From Heliocidaris tuberculata (taxonomy: Eukaryota; Echinodermata; Echinoidea; Camarodonta; Echinometridae): a DNA stretch of 64,000 nucleotides. Positions within the stretch are counted from its first letter, which is position 1. The number at the start of each line of letters is the position of its first letter. Shown here one piece after another: positions 45,541 to 58,740 of the stretch. Position numbers and translations under genes: made by a program. The notes beneath the pieces are model-generated. The model was not told where the DNA came from and ran no database searches. It saw only the letters and a list, made by a program, of their open reading frames with translations. The stretch is taken from assembly GCA_025618425.1 (NCBI GenBank), contig CM046852.1:4424816-4488815 (forward strand), read 5' to 3'.

Positions 45541-47360
45541 ATACCTTTGTTTTATTATATACCTTTCTTTTTTAGAAATCATGTGTATGATACATGAATT
45601 ATCGCAACCTATAAAATGATAAGCGATGATCTGAAGACAATTGGTCGCTACCACTTAACATTTTACCCTTTTCTCTATGTACGCCACTTAATTTAAAACT
45701 TATATCATCATTCACAAGAGGATATTTTAAGATTGCATCTTCAAATTGTTGTTCATGTTCTCAAAAAGAAAATTGGTTGGCTGTATTTTTTATTTTTTTT
45801 ACAATATGCATACCGTTCATGTAATTTCCACACATGGGTTTAGAAAAAACATTGATTGGATCGAATTTAATTAACATTCATGACTTATGTTGTATATTGT
45901 ATATATATATATATATACATGAAGCTGATAAATTTGCTTTTCTTCATGTTCTTTAATCAAAGAAGAAAATCTTTTGTTGCTGAATGCACTGTTATATTAG
46001 ATATGTAACATTATATGCTGCGTGTCTATTTTCGTTTTATACTTATCAATGACTATATAATTTCATCTAGTCACAGTCTTATATCATGTTTATACGGATG
46101 GAGATTCTCTGCTCTGGAAGACACTTTGATGTTTTTACCGTGTAAAACAAAGCCATGCTCAAGTAAGGCGAAGAATGAAAATTCGAACTAGTAGTACTTT
46201 CAAAGGGGATCCGGTTTACTCCATGAGTTCGAAGCAAATGTTCTTTTTATATACGAAAATTGTTGTCATATAAATATTTGAACGACTTGTCTTATCATGT
46301 CCGGTATCATCTAACACTCCTCGTGCTCTCTGCTGCTATTTGCAATGTTGCGATGATGCAATGCATCTCTTACACGTGTGTTGTTATGGTTACCCCTCAT
46401 AAAATGTCACATGGCAGAGTCACCTTTGACCTGTTTCAAAGAAGTGATAGGCAATTATCAATTGATAAAATACAAATGAAATGAATCAAACATTCAGTGG
46501 CTTGCGGAGTAAAGCGAATTATTTCCAAAGTGTAAAATATATTTGATAGTGATGTGTTTCGGGCAATTCCCGTTTCTTATATGTTACCCTTGACATTTGT
46601 TTTTATTCTAAAATCCCATTTATCTTTACAAATTTATGCCTTTATATTTTTTATATGTTAAGTATTATTTTTTGTGATGTAGGGTTTTTTTGGCACCTCA
46701 TTTTAAATAAATCCCCTGTAAACAGTTCAGTCATCTCATAAACTTCTTTTCAACAGGTGTATTTCATGTTGCATCATGTCGTATTTTTCAGAACTATTTC
46801 GACACTTACCATCATTTTGCAATACATTTCTCAATTGCAAACGTCAATGTTTATTGGTAGAGTGCCATTGAATGCCAAACGATTGCGTTTGTCTTGTGAA
46901 AATTGTCTTTTGCTCCTGTAGTTTCCACAAAGCTCTACAGCTACACACGTTTTGGCGAACGAGCTATCTTTACCATCATGACAATGTATAACGTTAAGCA
47001 TATAACCATTTTACATTTGAATCAGCTTTCTAAAGAATACCATCGAGAATGTTTCACTCATCACATTAATAGCTGCCAACCACATCTTTCACACCTTGTT
47101 CCATGTATTTGCTGTCAAGGAGGTGCCTGAGGGTGAAGTGGGGTATAAGGGAGGCATACCATGACCCCCTTCGTTGAAATCAGTGTTTTCTGTTATTTAA
47201 CCTTCTTTTATTTATCGAGGAAAAAAAAAGAAGAATATCTGGTGGCAAATTAGAACACCTGACGAACAGTTTCACCCTTGTCAGTGAATTTGAAAATATG
47301 CCCATCTGCCTAACCTTAAATGATTTTCTTGTTGGGGAATTTTCAGATAAGTAGGTCCGC
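45541..47360. other. Unassigned AT-rich DNA
   Basis: (AT)n at about 45897-45917. No further exon could be recognised downstream of the candidate at 45443. Open frames of 74-79 codons look random. Confidence 0.4.
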
Positions 47361-47617
47361 GACACCACCCCCTTCATTGGAAGTGACGTAGCGTTGCCCC
47401 TAAGTAGGTGCGACATCAACTAGATCATCTGGTATTATTTTTTGTTTGCCCCCCACTCAATATTTATAACAAACTATATACATCTTAGCTCTGACACCAC
47501 CCCCTTCATTTGAAATGGCGTAGCCGTCTCCCCTAAGTAGGTGCGACATCAATTTTATCGTCTGAAACTTTTTTTTCTCCCCTCACCACTCCCTACAAAC
47601 TATATACATCTCATCAG
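47361..47617 (+). repeat. 132-bp tandem duplication
   Basis: GACACCACCCCCTTCATT starts at 47361 and again at 47493. CCCCTAAGTAGGTGCGACAT and AAACTATATACATCT follow in both copies. A partial earlier relative (GACCCCCTTCGTTGAAAT) occurs at about 47162, so the unit may have been present in more copies. Confidence 0.75.
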
Positions 47618-47812
47618 GGTAAGCGTGTGTGGCGATGGATAATCTTTTCATAGTGTATCATCCTACTGTCGTCGTTTATCTCCAAAGTGATTTGTTTCCC
47701 TCAAACAGTTCATGGTAGGTTATCCACTGAAGATTTGAGATCGTGTTCAACTTGCGAGCGACGGTTGAAGTGTCTGGGACTCTGTCTGTCCATATACCAT
47801 TTCGTTGTGCTA

Positions 47813-47968
47813 CAGGGGCGGATTCGGGGGGGGGGGGCGAATCGGCCGAGGCCATTTTTTGAAACCCAACTGGAATACCTAAAGTATACACAATAAACAA
47901 ATGCCACATTAATTATTTAGTTTTCTGGCTCCGGGCCCCTCTTTTACAAAATTCTGGATCCACCCCTG
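47813..47968. mobile_element. CAGGGGCGGAT inverted-repeat element
   Basis: The left end CAGGGGCGGATTCGGGG and the right end, reverse-complemented, CAGGGGTGGATCCAGAAT form inverted repeats of at least 12 bp. CAG-starting ends are typical of hAT-type elements, but the 8-bp flanks do not match, so the superfamily is tentative. A G-run lies just inside the left end. Confidence 0.5.
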
Positions 47969-48780
47969 AGAGCACGTTGCTTTCTGACATAGATTTTGTT
48001 TTTCATTGTATTTATATCGACAATTATTCATATTACTTTACAGATGTTAACAATGCCAACTATAATGTTCATAATTATAAAAGCTTTCCGGGATTGTATA
48101 ATTTAAGTTCGTTTGATTTAAACTATAATTTATAGTTTTCGTTTTACAATTTGTTTACGTTTAACGAGCAAGATACGAATGAGTTAATTTCAAATGTAGA
48201 ATGCCCGAGATCCATGAAAATTATAAGGAACTCACCACTTTTGTTCAGGCAGTAAAATATTTAAATTTGATATCAATTAAGATTCCATTGATTTAAAATG
48301 ATCGAAATCTACTTGAGTTTAACAGCAATGATTAAAAAGGGAAAATATCACAGGAAAAAATTATTATAGAAAGAGTTTAACTTACAAATAATATAATTCT
48401 GAATGAAAGAAAGATAATTAACGAAATAACAATGCGTACAGTGGACGAAGTACATTAAGAATATAATAATGTTATCAAAAAACGACATGAAGAAAGGGAG
48501 AAGGAAAGCAAAAGGAGAAAGAGAAGGAACGGACTGAAGATCAAGAAAACAACCGACAAGAAACGTAATAAATCCGGGAGGGAAAGTAAAGATTGCATGA
48601 GAAATTCATTTTTGGTCCTTTTTTAATCTTGGCATTGCTGAATATTTGTGCGTGATGATCCAACCTCCCCTCGTAGCATAGTTTCTCTCTTTCTTGTTTG
48701 CTCTCAATACACATATACCTCATGGGTCGTTAGGCTGATATACTATCCTCTCGAGTTCTGACATGTCTTAGGATTGCATC
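47969..48780. other. Unassigned AT-rich DNA
   Basis: No recognised feature. Confidence 0.4.
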
Positions 48781-49434
48781 CCTATAGCACCCCCACCCCA
48801 ACAACCCCCCCCCCCCACAGTTTTCTTGATGTATCTGTATTTCTATATAACTGCAATTCTTTCTTTAGGTGTAATTGTTTATGTCAGTTTATCTGTCTTT
48901 CTGCCCCTCTCATCATTCCTTTTCTCTTACTCGCTCTCTCTCTCTCTCTCTCAATATATATTTTTTTCTCTCTCTCTTAGTTCTAACCCATCTCATTCAT
49001 ATTTTTTTAAATTCATAAAAAGAGGGTGTGTGTGCATATTTGAAATAAGAAAGAAAGAAACACTATTAATATGGCAGATTTTTATGCTTTGTACTCAACT
49101 CATGCAGTTGGGTTTCGGGGGGGGGGGCGATTATGCCCCACTTAATTGCTGCCCCCATCCCGCACCGGCTCACGTCCAATTCACTTACATTCTCACATAG
49201 TCTCAAAAAATGGGTGGATGACATGGTCTCTACGGAATTATATTTGTCATTATTGCGTACCTAATATATGATACAGGCTCGATGTCTAAATAACATCAGT
49301 CTTTACGCCCTACAGCCATAACTCGGTCACTCGGTCGTATTACCTCCTATTTGACACTCGTTTGATGGGAAGTTGTAGATCACTCAATTAAAGAAAAAAA
49401 AGGGGGTATACTTTTCATCAATATCGTACACGAA

Positions 49435-49481
<47 letters not shown>

Positions 49482-50323
49482 AGTATGAAACTGATGATGA
49501 TGATGATGATGATGATGATGTAATCTTTACAGAGATGACTCTATCAGACGATACATGTTACCATGGTAACGGCAATATAAAGTTGCGTTCATCGATCTGT
49601 GAATGCCTCAGGGTTTGGTCAAAGGATGTATACTATCATGAAAGATCGCCGCTGCCGTGTCGAGGGTAGTTCCTCTTATTTGTAGAAATTTGAATAACAA
49701 TGGAATGATGTGTTCAAACTCCGGTACACAAAAGTGACAAATATGACAGGTTTGGTTTTGCTTCCAGACGATGTGATGATAGGCATAATCTCGTTTTCAT
49801 CAATGTTGCTTCCTTTCTAGGGCTGGATACTTTATATGCTTGGATAGAATAAAACACATAGCTTGCATTTTTTAACGCCCACGGGCTCTATAGTCACATT
49901 TTGATATCAACTCACATTGAACGTTCGCATCCTATCAAAATAATATGCTTCCTTCAATTTCTTAATTCCATCACTTAGCGTTCCATTTTTATGTCCGCCT
50001 AGTTGAAGCCGAACTTGATTAAATACATTATTCCGGCCAAATTTTCCGAAGCAGAGAGGCCCCCAATCTGCCTTCCGCCCATAGAATTGTGATCGTATTA
50101 TATCGTTAAATTACAATGTGACATGTAAACGATTCAGCGTGCTAAGACTCGAATTTGATCACATTTTTTGATGTTATGTGAAAATTTCTGACCTTTCTAT
50201 TCTCTCGTTGTTCCTTTTGAATTTTTCAAACATAAATTCAGAACATGGTGAATTCAGGGGCTATACCCCCTCATAGAACTCACAACATTATAAATGCCAA
50301 GGATATGATGAATTTTGCAAGGG
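48781..50323. repeat. Microsatellites in unassigned DNA
   Basis: C-run at about 48807-48818, (CT)n at about 48934-48950, (GA)n at 49439-49478 and (GAT)n at about 49491-49520. GTTACCATGGTAAC at 49557-49570 is a perfect palindrome. No gene recognised. Confidence 0.7.
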
Positions 50324-50502
50324 CAGTGGCGTATCCAGAAATTTATTCAAAAAGAGTGGAATCCTAGCTAGGAAAGGGGGAAGGGCATTGATTCTGTTCC
50401 TCCTATGCCTTCGAACAGACTGAGGGGATGGTGAATGGGGGGAGGGGAGGGGGAGGAGGGGGCGTACGGCGCCGGTTAGACTTTATTTTGAATACGTCAC
50501 TG
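50324..50502. mobile_element. CAGTGGCGTA inverted-repeat MITE
   Basis: The left end CAGTGGCGTATCCAGAAATT and the right end, reverse-complemented, CAGTGACGTATTCAAAATAA are inverted repeats over about 20 bp. The interior is G-rich. CAGTGGCG ends resemble hAT-like MITEs; an 8-bp target duplication is not clear. Confidence 0.6.
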
Positions 50503-51170
50503 TAGGGGCTCAGTAATATGAATATCATCCCATTGTGATATATTTTAAAATTGGGGCTTTAAACATCGGAAGGAGGAACTTGCATAATCCAGGACTTGTA
50601 AAGTTTGCATGGTCACATGTACTCATAAAAGGTACTGCACTCTTTGAAAGAATTGGCAAATATGTGATTAACATCGAGGAAGGGGGTGGGGGGGGGGGGT
50701 AGATAATTATGAAATATACCTTATCCCAAACCAATGCGGTAACCCAACTGGGTGTTCATGATAACATTTTATCCAATTATTGCCACATTTTACAATGATA
50801 CTAGGAACATCATTTCCTAGACGAGGAAAACGCCCAATTTCGGATGAGGGCACTACGTCTGCAGGCTGACAAAATATTTATTTTAGTGTGTGGAGCGACT
50901 GCAATGACCTAATAAGAAGGAAATGAGAATATGGTGGCAAACGAAGACAATTTTTTCCTCCTCCAAATTATATCAGATGAGATTAGTATCTTCAATTTAT
51001 CTGAAATTAAATTTAGTTTGAAAAATGATTTATAGTAAAGCCGCTAAATGCAGCTTTTTCCCCTTTTCAGTCGGAAGAGATGAGAAACTGACAATTGGAT
51101 TATCGCCGCAAAGTGGGTCATTAGGGTATTTCAGCAGGCAGACGACTCGGTGTCAGTATGACGTAATAAA
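50503..51170. other. Unassigned DNA with G-run
   Basis: G-rich run at about 50683-50699. No gene recognised. Confidence 0.45.
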
Positions 51171-51366
51171 CCAGTTCGTAATATTATTAGTTCATGGTAC
51201 AAATGACCCTGAGATGACCCCAGTTTGTACGCGCACGCGCATCTGTTTTGGTGGACGCATCGCGGTGCGTATAAATGACAGCGTATAAAGGTCAATAATA
51301 TTGTACTCGGTACGAAATTACAAATGACCTTTATTTGCACATGCGCAAATTGTAATTACGAACTGG
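51171..51366. mobile_element. CCAGTTCGTAAT inverted-repeat element
   Basis: CCAGTTCGTAAT at 51171-51182 is perfectly inverted at the right end (ATTACGAACTGG, about 51355-51366). Subterminal CAAATGACC occurs near both ends. The interior is CpG-rich (GCGCACGCGCAT). It is non-coding and about 196 bp long. Confidence 0.6.
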
Positions 51367-53727
51367 ATTTTTCACCACACCTTCATCACCTTGCATTTAC
51401 AAGATCAACAACAAGAACAACATCATCAAGATTACTAATGACCACAATAAAGGAAGTATCTATAACCATACGGATAACTAGTACATCCGGGTTTACATTT
51501 TTGACAGATAGCAGATATTTTATCTTGTCAGTTTTGACCTCACAGGAACAAGCCTGAGATCTGATGCTAAATATACATAAATACGATTATTTGTCTTTTC
51601 AATATCCGAAACTGAGGTGTTAATTGTAGGAAATTCGATAAGGTAAGACCAATTTCTGTTAATCTCAGTCTCTGAAAATGGAAATAACTTAGCCCTTGTC
51701 TTTTTCAACAGGATGAAAACTATTATTTTTACTGTAAGGTGTTATTTGTTTAACAAAAGTTACAAACGTTTCAAGACATTATTGGCGCGTAATAAAAGCG
51801 CCAGCCTTGTATTCATCTAACCTTGTATTCATCTTGGGGAATTCGTATTTCTTGCCCCGGAGATTTTGTGAGTGATGATTATTCGATCAAATGTTTTCTG
51901 TGTGTAGTCAAACATTTCTGTTTTCAATTTTCAGAGACCTTTTCTTTACTTTCTTACGTTCTATGACAAAGGAATACATCATGGCCATTGTTACGTAGGC
52001 AAGAGAGTGACATGCCTGCCAATCTTGCATGAACCTGTTTGGGTGAACCCTTTTTTAAATAAAGTTCACGTACAGCCCTACACCGAAACTAAGAGAAAAA
52101 CTACAACACTCAAGGGAATGAACACAGCCACGTAAATACGACACAAAAATCCTAAGGTGATGTTTATGCGCCAAAGAAGAAAGGAATTTCATTTTCTTTT
52201 CCTTTTTAACGTCTGCTCCGTTTTAATGAGATGTCCATTATTATTTCCTTACCGAAATCAGAAACTGCAGTCGAGAATTTTCGGCGGATGAATTACCCTG
52301 CCCTAATTGTACATTCGCAGTTGAGATAAACAAGTTATTTTCCCAAAGGAAAAGGGAAAACATAAAAGACCAACAACTTATTACAGAATAAACGTGTTAT
52401 TATCATACATGGTGCATGCATACCTTCCAAACGTATTGTTCATGATTCATGTGTTATTGGAAAGAATGAAAGCAAAACTTTTCACTTCGGTAATAAATAC
52501 TGTCAAAATATAACTTTGAGGGAGTGAGCCGATATATTTTCATCGATACCCCGTAAGACGGCCAATATAAGGAGCACGATTCTATAAAATTGTTTCCTTT
52601 CTCGTTCATTTTAGAACTTTACATGCACCATGAAGATGTCAACTATTTTGTTAGATGAGAATGATGATTAAAGTTGTACTTTTATATTCTCTTAAACAAT
52701 ATTGATAGAAACAATACCAAATCAAAATTGCAGAGCACATGCTCTATAAACGACCATTGCATAAAAGGCTTATAGTTGAAGCTCCTTTTTATTTACAACT
52801 TTCGTACTTATGCTTATTTTCCGCACAAAATAAGCAATCTGTCTTTTAACCATGTATCATCCATCATTAGCAATGACGGGAACACTCATTTGATTAGTCA
52901 CTAAGATTTTAAGACGTTCTAAGTTCGAGGATGAACAAGATTTGTTTTTTTTTTTACCTCAAATTATTATTAAATCATTACATTATATGCCGTTTCATGT
53001 ATTTTTATAACCACTAAAAACGCTGTCCAACAAATTAATATTTTTACATGAATCAAGAGAATTTATTCAGTCAGGTTAACAGTTCAGCTTTAATCGTATT
53101 TTTATTCGATTTGATTTGTAATATAAGACAGTTTATAATAATAACAAAAGTTTGTGTAATATTAAGGCTAAAATGCCCTTATGGGCCGAAAATGATTTTC
53201 AGATAGCATGTTGCTTGTCTTTTCGCGGTAGCTCGCGAATAAAATTGCGCTTTAATACGTTTCCGTCGTTTACGTTATCTGATCATGGCAATTATTCTCT
53301 ACGAAGGAAATGTATCGATAATGGATTTGACGAACAGTTGCGATCGTGAGATAAAGAGTACTCCACATGATGAAATCGAAAATTACTTCTGAACGTATGT
53401 TGCTTTATCAATTAAACTTCAAGGGGGCACATTTATATGAATTTAAACTAGCAGTTTGTTCGCATGTCGCGAATTTAAAACTATTCATGAAATCTTTGCA
53501 TTATTATTAAGGACGTATCCTTGTACGAAGTTTTCTTTCCCAGCAAGCTATTGCGGCAAAGTTTTTTGATGAAAGTAAGTTGTCGTGCAGCGCAGCTTTC
53601 TGCCTTGGTAATGTATCACGGTATAGTCGTTTGTATTTACAGAGAGACTTCAGGAAAAGATACAATTTTTCATTCACATATTTTGGCTTCATTACGTTTT
53701 ATAGTTTTCTGTCCTAAGACAAATCTA
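51367..53727. other. Unassigned AT-rich DNA
   Basis: CCTTGTATTCATCT is directly repeated at about 51808 and 51823. The plus frame at 53152-53349 (65 codons) has some protein-like character but no exon signals. No gene identified. Confidence 0.4.
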
Positions 53728-53751
53728 AGAGAAAGAGAGAGAGAGAGAGTC

Positions 53752-53782
<31 letters not shown>

Positions 53783-53818
53783 TAGAGATAGAGAGAGGGA
53801 GCGAGAGAGAGAGAAAGA
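53728..53818. repeat. (GA)n microsatellite
   Basis: Imperfect (GA)n with a TC interruption near 53751. Confidence 0.9.
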
Positions 53819-54676
53819 AACTGAAAGTTTATCGATGATCGAATTTGTTTTCTTTTTCATAAATCATGACACTTAGCAAGCTTATTTTTTAGGAGAAAAA
53901 TAAAATACGTGAGTGTCGAGGCAAGAATAAAAAAACAACAACAACAACAAAAACAAGAAAGTAGAGAGAACCTTATATATAGAGAGAGAAAGAGAGTGAG
54001 AGAAAAAAACATGACACTTAATCGATATTAAAAAGAGTTTATTCATTTTTTGCCTAATTAGGCTGCTACAAAAAAAAAAAAAGGGGAAATTTATATACAA
54101 CTGTATCAGACAATAAAGTGCACGATTCTTAAAGCTCATAGACAGTGTCGGTAGCAAAAATCATACTGGCAAGAAACTTATCTAACATAGTCACATACTA
54201 TTCTCCTTTTATCATAAGGCACATGTACGAGATTATTTAACATTCCATTCACGATTTCGAACAAATTTTAGTGTAAATATCTGTAAGAAACGCTTGGTAA
54301 CGGTTTTTCACTGCCTCACGCTGAGACCATATCCACCCGAAGGTTCCCCACACAATAAACCCAGCGCTTCGCACTATGTGTAGCGTATTCTATAACACAC
54401 AGCAATCCTCGTGTGAGTAATGTGTGTGGCCGTTGTTCGAATTTACATCCCCTCTTTTTTGGGCCAGGGATTTTTATTCTTTTCACCTCTAATTCGATAA
54501 ATATTTCACTTGAGGAGGAAAAAACTTCACAGCATCTTAGTTATGTTAGTACCCTGCTATTTATTTAGTAAAATCAAAGAAATCTCTCGAAAAGTTTTTG
54601 AGGGCTTCCCAAAACTATCTAATACCTTTAAGGCAAAGAGAAATCTTTGCAAGTAAGGATGATTTAATATATATAA

Positions 54677-54722
<46 letters not shown>

Positions 54723-56082
54723 GCCACACCCCCAATACCTTATCAATCCCACATTTTTTTCTCAAAGAAATTTCCGAACTATAAACATGTATTTGAGAGA
54801 AGAAAGCTCGAATATTTGTGGAACGAAAACTCGAAGGTCACTTGACGGCCGAACGTGAGTGAGTGGACCCACGACCTCCCCAAACCGCAGTTGTTTTGGG
54901 TTAATTAGTGGCGGTGAAGTCCAAACTAAAGCCGCAACCACGGTGTCGTATTCCGCCCTAGCCCCGGGAAGACCGGAGGGTGCATGGACTACGACCAGGT
55001 GATTGAGGTCGGGGTTAGGTCACGTTTACAACATGATGCCTGATTAAGGTTTCTACATCTGTATTAGGAGTGGTGGGTGGTGGAAAAGGGCGTGGCTGTG
55101 AGGTGGTGGAGGGGCGCAACCCAACCTACTCTGGGTTTGGTCACCTTAAAAAAGAAAAAAAAGTGAGTTGGTGTATTTGGAGGAGTGGAGCTCACCATGT
55201 GGTATAAACAATATATTGATGTGACTATTTCATGTGCATACTGTGTCTCTGAAAGTTCTATCAAGATGTACATAAGTTTTGTAAGTAAACATGGCATTTA
55301 TATCATAATCCAAAGATCTCCCATTTCTGGTTTTCATAAAGTTCAATAGATTTATATCATTTTGTGGCAGTCAAGATGACTTATATTATTAATGTAATTA
55401 TGATTATTTCATTTAACTAATCAAAATAAATAGTATAAAGAAGAACAAATAATCGTTTAACTACTGAAGAGACTGCAATGTCCTTTCTAACGGACCTTTT
55501 TTTTGTTGGTCGAAACATATTTTCTTCAATATTTTAAAAAGATCTGTTCCACTCCAGTATCTGACCCGGCTTCTTCAACCTATTGACCCTTCCAATAGCA
55601 TTCCTGTCTAAATCACTATGGTCACTTCAAGCTGTTGTTGATTTATCCTAATTGGATGAAAAAAAAGGAACATCATATATAGGTCATGTTTTGACAACAA
55701 ATGAAGGTTTTTGTTTTTGAATTGTCACCCTAGAGGCTCAGACATAAAACAAATATCGATGTTTCAAAAAATTGATTTCGTCACCGAATGATACACTTTG
55801 GGATACAGTTTGGTGCTGGTATAATACGATTGAGTTGCATTCGGCAAGCATCATCTTACGTCAAGCTTTTTCTTATGACAGAAAGAAATAAAATGTACGT
55901 TTGATTTTGTATGTCTTGAATGTATTCCCAAAGTCTTTGAGAAGAAAAAAAAAGAAGAGAACTAAGGAGAATTGAGAAGATGAATGTGTTTTTCGAGGAA
56001 AAAAACACATATATATCATTTTATTGTATTTTATATTTTATCATAATTTGGATAGTATACCTAGACCGTTGATTTTTCTTCT

Positions 56083-56118
<36 letters not shown>

Positions 56119-57056
56119 TGTGTACTCTAACGCCTGAGGTCACCCTCGCCCCAAGCTATTGCTTTTAGAGGTGTGTCCTCCAAAAAAATGTTGTCATATT
56201 TTTGTTAAAAATACTTGTACACCATTTTGTTCATTTACTACTTTGTAAACTCAAGGTTTATTGGAAAGTTGGGAATGAATGTCTTTAAACTGAAACTGAA
56301 ACAGAGTATTTTGAGGAATCTTCTAAGATACGCATATCAAAAGTTAATACATTGCTGTCAATAATTATTTTATTGCAATTATCACCTACCTCAAGATGTA
56401 TTCCACTTTCTAGAACGTACTGGACTATGAGGTTTCTAAATAGATGGTAGCATTGGGGAATATTCTTGTGACGGTTCGTTTAACACGCAACAACTCACAG
56501 AGGCTCGCCTCTGTCAGGACCTAATTAGGGCCAAATCTGGTCCGGTCAATAGGTGCTACGGGGTTCATTAAGTCATTAATCAGTGGGCCAGGGAGGGGGG
56601 GGGGGGGGGGTCGAGTGTTTACTCTGCTAACAAGTAGAGGACGTTCACTTTTAAGGTCATTGCATGGGGGTGGGAAGGAAGGGATTAAAGCAGGGCTCAA
56701 TTACTTCCTGACATATCATCTCTCGCCTACTGTCGACATTGAATGAGCTAAGCCGTTATAGGATCCCACTTGTATCATTGAAAACCAAGACAATATTTCA
56801 ATGTATTTGAAACTGTTTGGTTCATCTTATCATTTCCAATGCAGAACGGGGGTTGTGTTAAACAAAAATGAAGCTGTTGCGTGTTTGCCGTTGACTTTTA
56901 CAAGAAGCATGCATCAGCATGATCAAGTGTATTTTTGCCATTTAGAATATTATTAGCATGTTTTTTGAAAGATTTATGAAATACAGAAGGAAAAAATGTT
57001 CGATTTTCTGTTTGAGATGGATCTGTCCGGATAACCAACATGTCCGGACACTCCAG
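53819..57056. other. Unassigned DNA with AT microsatellites
   Basis: (AT)n at about 54680-54720 and 56086-56114. A GC-richer patch lies at about 54840-55140. ACAGAGGCTCGCCTCTGT at 56497-56514 has 8-bp perfect arms around TC. A 16-G run lies at 56595-56610. No gene recognised. Confidence 0.45.
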
Positions 57057-57290
57057 AAACAATCTAGTCAAATATGACAAGAATCTAGTCAGATTTGACT
57101 AGAATAACTATTCCCACGGGCAAATGCACTATTCTTGTCAAAACTACCAGCTTCGGGTTTGACGTCAAAAGAATCCTAGTCAAGCTGAACAGAATAAGAG
57201 TAAAAATGATCAGAATCCTAGTCATAATGACTAGAATTTGATTTTAAAAATATGATTAGGCGATCTGGTTAAAAAATTACTAGACTTTTT
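57057..57290. repeat. Cluster of TAGTCA/TGACTA palindromic units
   Basis: AATCTAGTCA (57061), AATCTAGTCAGATTTGACTA (about 57083), AATCCTAGTCA (57172), AATCCTAGTCATAATGACTA (about 57215) and TACTAGAC (57279) give at least five units. Most form a TAGTCA-N4/5-TGACTA palindrome. The spacers differ, so this is not a simple tandem array. Confidence 0.6.
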
Positions 57291-58546
57291 TTTTAGAGTG
57301 GACTCACGCGTGTGGGTATATTTGGATCATAGTCTGTAATATCCTATATACTGTTTTTGATAAAAGGAGTCATTGAATATGTTGAAATTGCATAGCTCAT
57401 CCGAATTGTATCGTTAAAAACCAAGACAACAGCTTAAAGTATTTGAAACAATAAGGTGAGGGGGGGGGGGGGTGACTTTTATTGACTCATGTCAATAATA
57501 ATATATAAATATATGAATTGCAGTATGTTCTTTACGTATGTTTTTGGTAATGTTGGTGAATATCGTCTTCGACTTTGAAAAGATGATAAAATAATAAAAA
57601 AAAGAAATGAAAACGATAAGATGATAAATTTTACAATGATAACTTTACGCTGTAAATATGACCCCCCAAATATAAAACTAAGGGCATAATTCAAAACATC
57701 AGAAATTCATGGCTTTGGTTTACTTTAAAAATAACTTATGTTCAAGTTTGGTACGAGACTGAACAGTTTAGAGCTCGAAGGGTTTTATTTTAGAGGGAAG
57801 GAGAGGCGGGACAGATATAGAGAGAGGTAGAGAGGAGGAGACAAAGGGGTTGAGGTGTAAACAATTACGCTGACCAATGACTTGACAAATATTCTCTCAT
57901 ATCATGAAGACAAAATGCGACCAAATTATTCACGCTAAACATAGAGTCGAGGTCATTGGAATTCGCTAAAAAGCCTTGCACTTTTTCTTCTTCTGAATTT
58001 CAAAGGGGAACCTGTTTTTATTGTACCAAAAGGAGGCCAATATTTGCCAATTCATGCTTAGATATCATCACCATTACGTGTTATCTCTCAAGTTCCGATT
58101 TGTCGATGAAATAATGGATGAAAGACGTCGAGCTGTGGACAGAAACCCGTGCTGAACACCTTGACTGATTTACAAGAACATTCCCATTGCACACTTAACA
58201 TGCTTTATTCACCACCTCTAAAGTGGTATTTACGAGAGTGCGGAGTTTTCCGCAACGCATTAGTTGTGCCCGTGCGCGTTTTCGAGAGCAACGCGCTGTG
58301 TGAACTGCGCAGAGTACCTCTTGCGCACGAATTATGCGTATGCATGCATGTATAGTGGATTTCGGGGACAGTGGGAATGTACAGTCGGAAATTTCAGCGC
58401 ATAGGTATTTGGCGGGCTGCGACCAATTTGTGTTTGTAACTCTCGACTTCCTTGGCATGGGATGAGGCGGAAAACGAGAAAATTAACAAGACTCATTCCA
58501 AGTCATCCGTTAAAAAATGCTTTTAATTATGCAGAAAAATGCTTTA

Positions 58547-58548
<2 letters not shown>
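57291..58548. other. Unassigned DNA with CpG-rich patch
   Basis: Poly-G at about 57460-57472. 58230-58340 is CpG-rich (GCCCGTGCGCGTTTTCG). No gene recognised. Confidence 0.4.
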
Positions 58549-58601
<53 letters not shown>

Positions 58602-58740
58602 TCAGAGATAGTGGAAGATCGAGAAGGGGTGGGTAGGAGGATGAGTGATTTATGCATTAAAGACAAAGGGCAATCTTATTCATCCCCACACATTATTACC
58701 ACGATGTATTTTAAGATACATATTGGGGGGGGGGGGGGGG
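58549..58740. repeat. (GA)n and 16-G run
   Basis: (GA)n at about 58549-58598 and poly-G at 58725-58740. Confidence 0.9.

Noticed and set aside
47813..47968. hAT target duplication
   Set aside because: The 8-bp flanks (TTGTGCTA and AGAGCACG) do not match, so the class is left tentative.
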